Notes under the pieces: model-generated | Seen by the model: the letters and a program-made list of their open reading frames with translations, nothing else | Told to the model about the DNA's origin: nothing | The model's database searches: none | Position numbers and translations under genes: made by a program | Origin: an uncultured Alistipes sp. | GTDB lineage: Bacteria > Bacteroidota > Bacteroidia > Bacteroidales > Rikenellaceae | Assembly (NCBI GenBank): GCA_900552955.1 | Contig: USBO01000071.1 | Coordinates: 1-8,508, forward strand | Length of the DNA stretch: 8,508 nucleotides | Reading direction: 5' to 3' | In this document: positions 6,798-8,508 of the stretch, piece after piece | Position numbering within the stretch: the stretch's first letter is position 1 | How the letters are laid out: each line of letters starts with the position of its first letter

Positions 6798-8480
6798 ATG
6801 AAACGATTCCCGCTTTACCTGTTTTCGCTGTCTGTGCTGGCGCTGGCCGGCTGCGGAGGCGATTCGGCGGACGACGGCGGCGGGCCCGCCGGCGACCGGC
6901 TGGCGCTGCGTGCCGTCACGATCGGCGACCGGAGCGGCCTGTCGGATTTCGACGACGTGGCGCCCGACGCTGCCATCGTCCTCGACTTCACGGCGGCGCT
7001 CGATGCGTCGACCGTCGGCGCCAACATCTACCTGCTCGACGCGGGCGGTGCGAAAGTCGCGGCTGCCGACCGCTACGACGGCGCCGAACGCGTGACGCTC
7101 GAGCCGTCGGCCGTGCTGAACTCCTATGCCGATTACCGGCTCATCGTCAACAGCGGACTGCGATCGGCCGCCGGCGAGCCGATCGTAACCGGCAAAGTGA
7201 TCCGCATCCGCACGGGGCTGGACACGCGCGACAAGTTCCCGCAGATCTCCGACGAGGAGCTGCTCGACAAGGTGCAGCAGCAGACCTTCCGCTACTTCTG
7301 GGAGGGTGCCGAACCTGTGAGCGGCATGGCGCGCGAGCGCACCACGTCGGGGTCGACGGTCACCACCGGCGGCACGGGCTTCGGCGTGATGGCCATGACG
7401 GTGGCCGCCGAACGCGGGTTCGTCGGGCGCAGCGAGGCGTGTGCGCGCGTGCAGCGCATCGTGACGTTCCTCGCCGAGCGCGCAACCTCGTATCACGGGG
7501 CTTTCTCGCATTGGATCGACGGACAGACGGGGCGGACGCTTCCCTTCTCGGCCGACGACGACGGCGCCGATCTCGTGGAGACGGCGCTGCTCTTCGAAGG
7601 GCTGCTCACGGCGCGCGCCTATTTCGACGGCCCCGATGCCGCCGAGAGCCGGCTGCGGGCCGACATCACCGCGCTTTGGGAGGCCGTCGAGTGGGATTTC
7701 TTCACCAAAGAGGGTGCGGAAAACGTACTCTACTGGCATTGGAGCCCCGCCAAGGGCTGGGCGATGAACATGCCGATCCGTGGGTGGAACGAGGCGCTGA
7801 TCGTCTATGTGCTGGCTGCCGCGTCGCCGACACACCCCATCGGCCGCGAGGTTTATGCCGAGGGGTGGGCGCGCGGCGGTGCGATGCGCAACGGCCGCAT
7901 GTTCTACGACGTCGTGCTGCCGCTGGGCGAGGATTGCGGGGGGCCGCTCTTCTGGGCGCACTATTCGTTCCTGGGACTCGATCCGCGGGGACTCTCCGAC
8001 GCCTATGCCGACTACTGGGAGCAGGTACGCAGCCACACGCTCATCAACTACCGTTACTGCGTGGCCAACCCCGAGCGCTACGCCGGCTACGGGCCCGACT
8101 GCTGGGGTCTGACGGCCAGCGACATCCCCGACGGCTACACCGCCTCGTCGCCGACCAACGACCGCGGCGTGATCGCGCCGACGGCGGCCTTGTCGTCGAT
8201 GCCCTACACGCCGGAGGAGTCGATGGCGGTCCTGCGCTTCTTCTACTACAAACTGGGCGACAGGCTGTGGAGCGACTACGGCTTCATCGACGCCTTCGAC
8301 CTCACCGCCGGCTGGTTCGACCGCGGGATGCACATCGCCATCGACCAGGGGCCCATCGTGGTGATGATCGAGAACCACCGCACGGGACTGCCGTGGCGGC
8401 TGTTCATGTCCGACGCAGAGGTGCGGGCGGGACTGGCCCGGCTCGGCTTCACGGTCGGGGCCGACAATCGAAACGACTAA
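6798..8480 (+). CDS. GH144-like endo-beta-1,2-glucanase lipoprotein with N-terminal Ig-like domain
   Basis: The 560-residue product starts at ATG 6798, since MKRFPLYLFSLSVLALAGC is a clean lipoprotein signal (LAGC, Cys19). An in-frame upstream ATG at 6735 would place the terminator hairpin inside the gene and spoil the signal. After a Gly/Asp-rich linker, residues about 35-140 resemble a bacterial Ig-like (Big_5/SbsA) domain: APDAAIVLDFTAALDASTVGANIYL, split across strands, ending in GLRSAAGEPI. The catalytic part, about 152-552, is of the glycoamylase-like (PF10091) / GH144 type, an alpha/alpha-barrel: TFRYFWEGAEPVSGMARERT, TGFGVMAMTVAAERG, DDGADLVETALLFEGLL (D254, D258, E261) and GWNEALIVY (E332). 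From memory, Chitinophaga pinensis SGL, the founding GH144 enzyme, has important acidic residues in a D-x3-D-x2-E pattern with a further Glu about 70 residues on, which this spacing fits. The family hydrolyses beta-1,2-glucan to sophorose and short oligosaccharides. A related glycoamylase-like specificity is the main alternative. The surface location is inferred. Confidence 0.82.
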   Translation: MKRFPLYLFSLSVLALAGCGGDSADDGGGPAGDRLALRAVTIGDRSGLSDFDDVAPDAAIVLDFTAALDASTVGANIYLLDAGGAKVAAADRYDGAERVTLEPSAVLNSYADYRLIVNSGLRSAAGEPIVTGKVIRIRTGLDTRDKFPQISDEELLDKVQQQTFRYFWEGAEPVSGMARERTTSGSTVTTGGTGFGVMAMTVAAERGFVGRSEACARVQRIVTFLAERATSYHGAFSHWIDGQTGRTLPFSADDDGADLVETALLFEGLLTARAYFDGPDAAESRLRADITALWEAVEWDFFTKEGAENVLYWHWSPAKGWAMNMPIRGWNEALIVYVLAAASPTHPIGREVYAEGWARGGAMRNGRMFYDVVLPLGEDCGGPLFWAHYSFLGLDPRGLSDAYADYWEQVRSHTLINYRYCVANPERYAGYGPDCWGLTASDIPDGYTASSPTNDRGVIAPTAALSSMPYTPEESMAVLRFFYYKLGDRLWSDYGFIDAFDLTAGWFDRGMHIAIDQGPIVVMIENHRTGLPWRLFMSDAEVRAGLARLGFTVGADNRND

Positions 8481-8503
8481 ACAATGATAAAAGCGAATAA
8501 CAG

Positions 8504-8508
8504 ATGAA
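8504..8508 (+). CDS. Probable start of a further PUL gene, cut by the window edge
   Basis: ATGAA at 8504-8508 would give a Met-Lys/Asn start, as in the preceding genes, 23 bp after the GH144-like stop and behind an A-rich stretch (ATAAAAGCGAATAACAG). There is no terminator in between, so the operon probably continues. Only five bases are visible, so the product is unknown. In beta-1,2-glucan loci a GH3 beta-glucosidase acting on sophorose would be expected nearby. Confidence 0.4.

Noticed and set aside
6690..8378. A 562-codon open frame on the minus strand opposite the GH144-like gene.
   Set aside because: The + strand frame has a clear lipoprotein signal and recognisable domains. The minus frame is rich in Arg, Val, Ala and His with no recognisable domain, as expected for the antisense of GC-rich coding DNA.
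8484..8507. A seven-codon frame (MIKANNR) whose TGA overlaps the ATG at 8504.
   Set aside because: The ATGA overlap looks like translational coupling, but so short a frame arises easily by chance in A-rich leader DNA.
1..8508. CRISPR arrays, tRNA or rRNA genes, insertion sequences, attachment sites.
   Set aside because: No regularly spaced repeats, no cloverleaf or rRNA-like stretches, and no transposase or integrase reading frame were seen. Nearly all bases are in PUL genes.

Overview
The window comes from a GC-rich member of the Bacteroidota, most plausibly an Alistipes-like gut species. This is inferred from the SusC/SusD pair, the lipoprotein signals, the A/T-rich leaders without Shine-Dalgarno sequences, a TAnnTTTG-type promoter element and roughly 60% GC. 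No sequence search was possible, so the genus is a guess. Everything coding lies on the + strand.

Layout. (1) Positions 3-983 hold the 3' part of an inner-membrane, SusR-like transcriptional regulator: Y_Y_Y domain, one membrane helix, coiled coil and LuxR-like helix-turn-helix. Its start lies left of the window. (2) A 231-bp gap (984-1214) holds a candidate promoter, a helically phased direct repeat that could be the regulator's operator, and a GC-rich leader. (3) Positions 1215-6708 hold a tightly packed run: a SusC-like TonB-dependent transporter, a SusD-like surface lipoprotein, and a LamG-domain lipoprotein in the slot usually taken by a surface glycan-binding protein. The gaps are 13 and 15 bp. 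(4) The 89-bp gap 6709-6797 has two hairpins. The second is a strong intrinsic-terminator-like stem ending only 17 nt before the next start codon. (5) Positions 6798-8480 encode a lipoprotein with an Ig-like domain followed by a GH144-type catalytic domain (endo-beta-1,2-glucanase family). (6) A further gene probably starts at 8504 and runs off the right edge.

Taken together this is a polysaccharide utilization locus. The model is that the GH144 enzyme cuts a beta-1,2-glucan at the cell surface. SusD and the LamG protein would capture the fragments, SusC would import them, and the regulator would sense a breakdown product in the periplasm and switch on transcription. The substrate assignment rests mainly on the GH144-like motif DDGADLVE in the enzyme. 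The architecture is a recognisable PUL rather than a new type of system. The least explained parts are the non-coding elements at 1042-1115 and 6712-6780.
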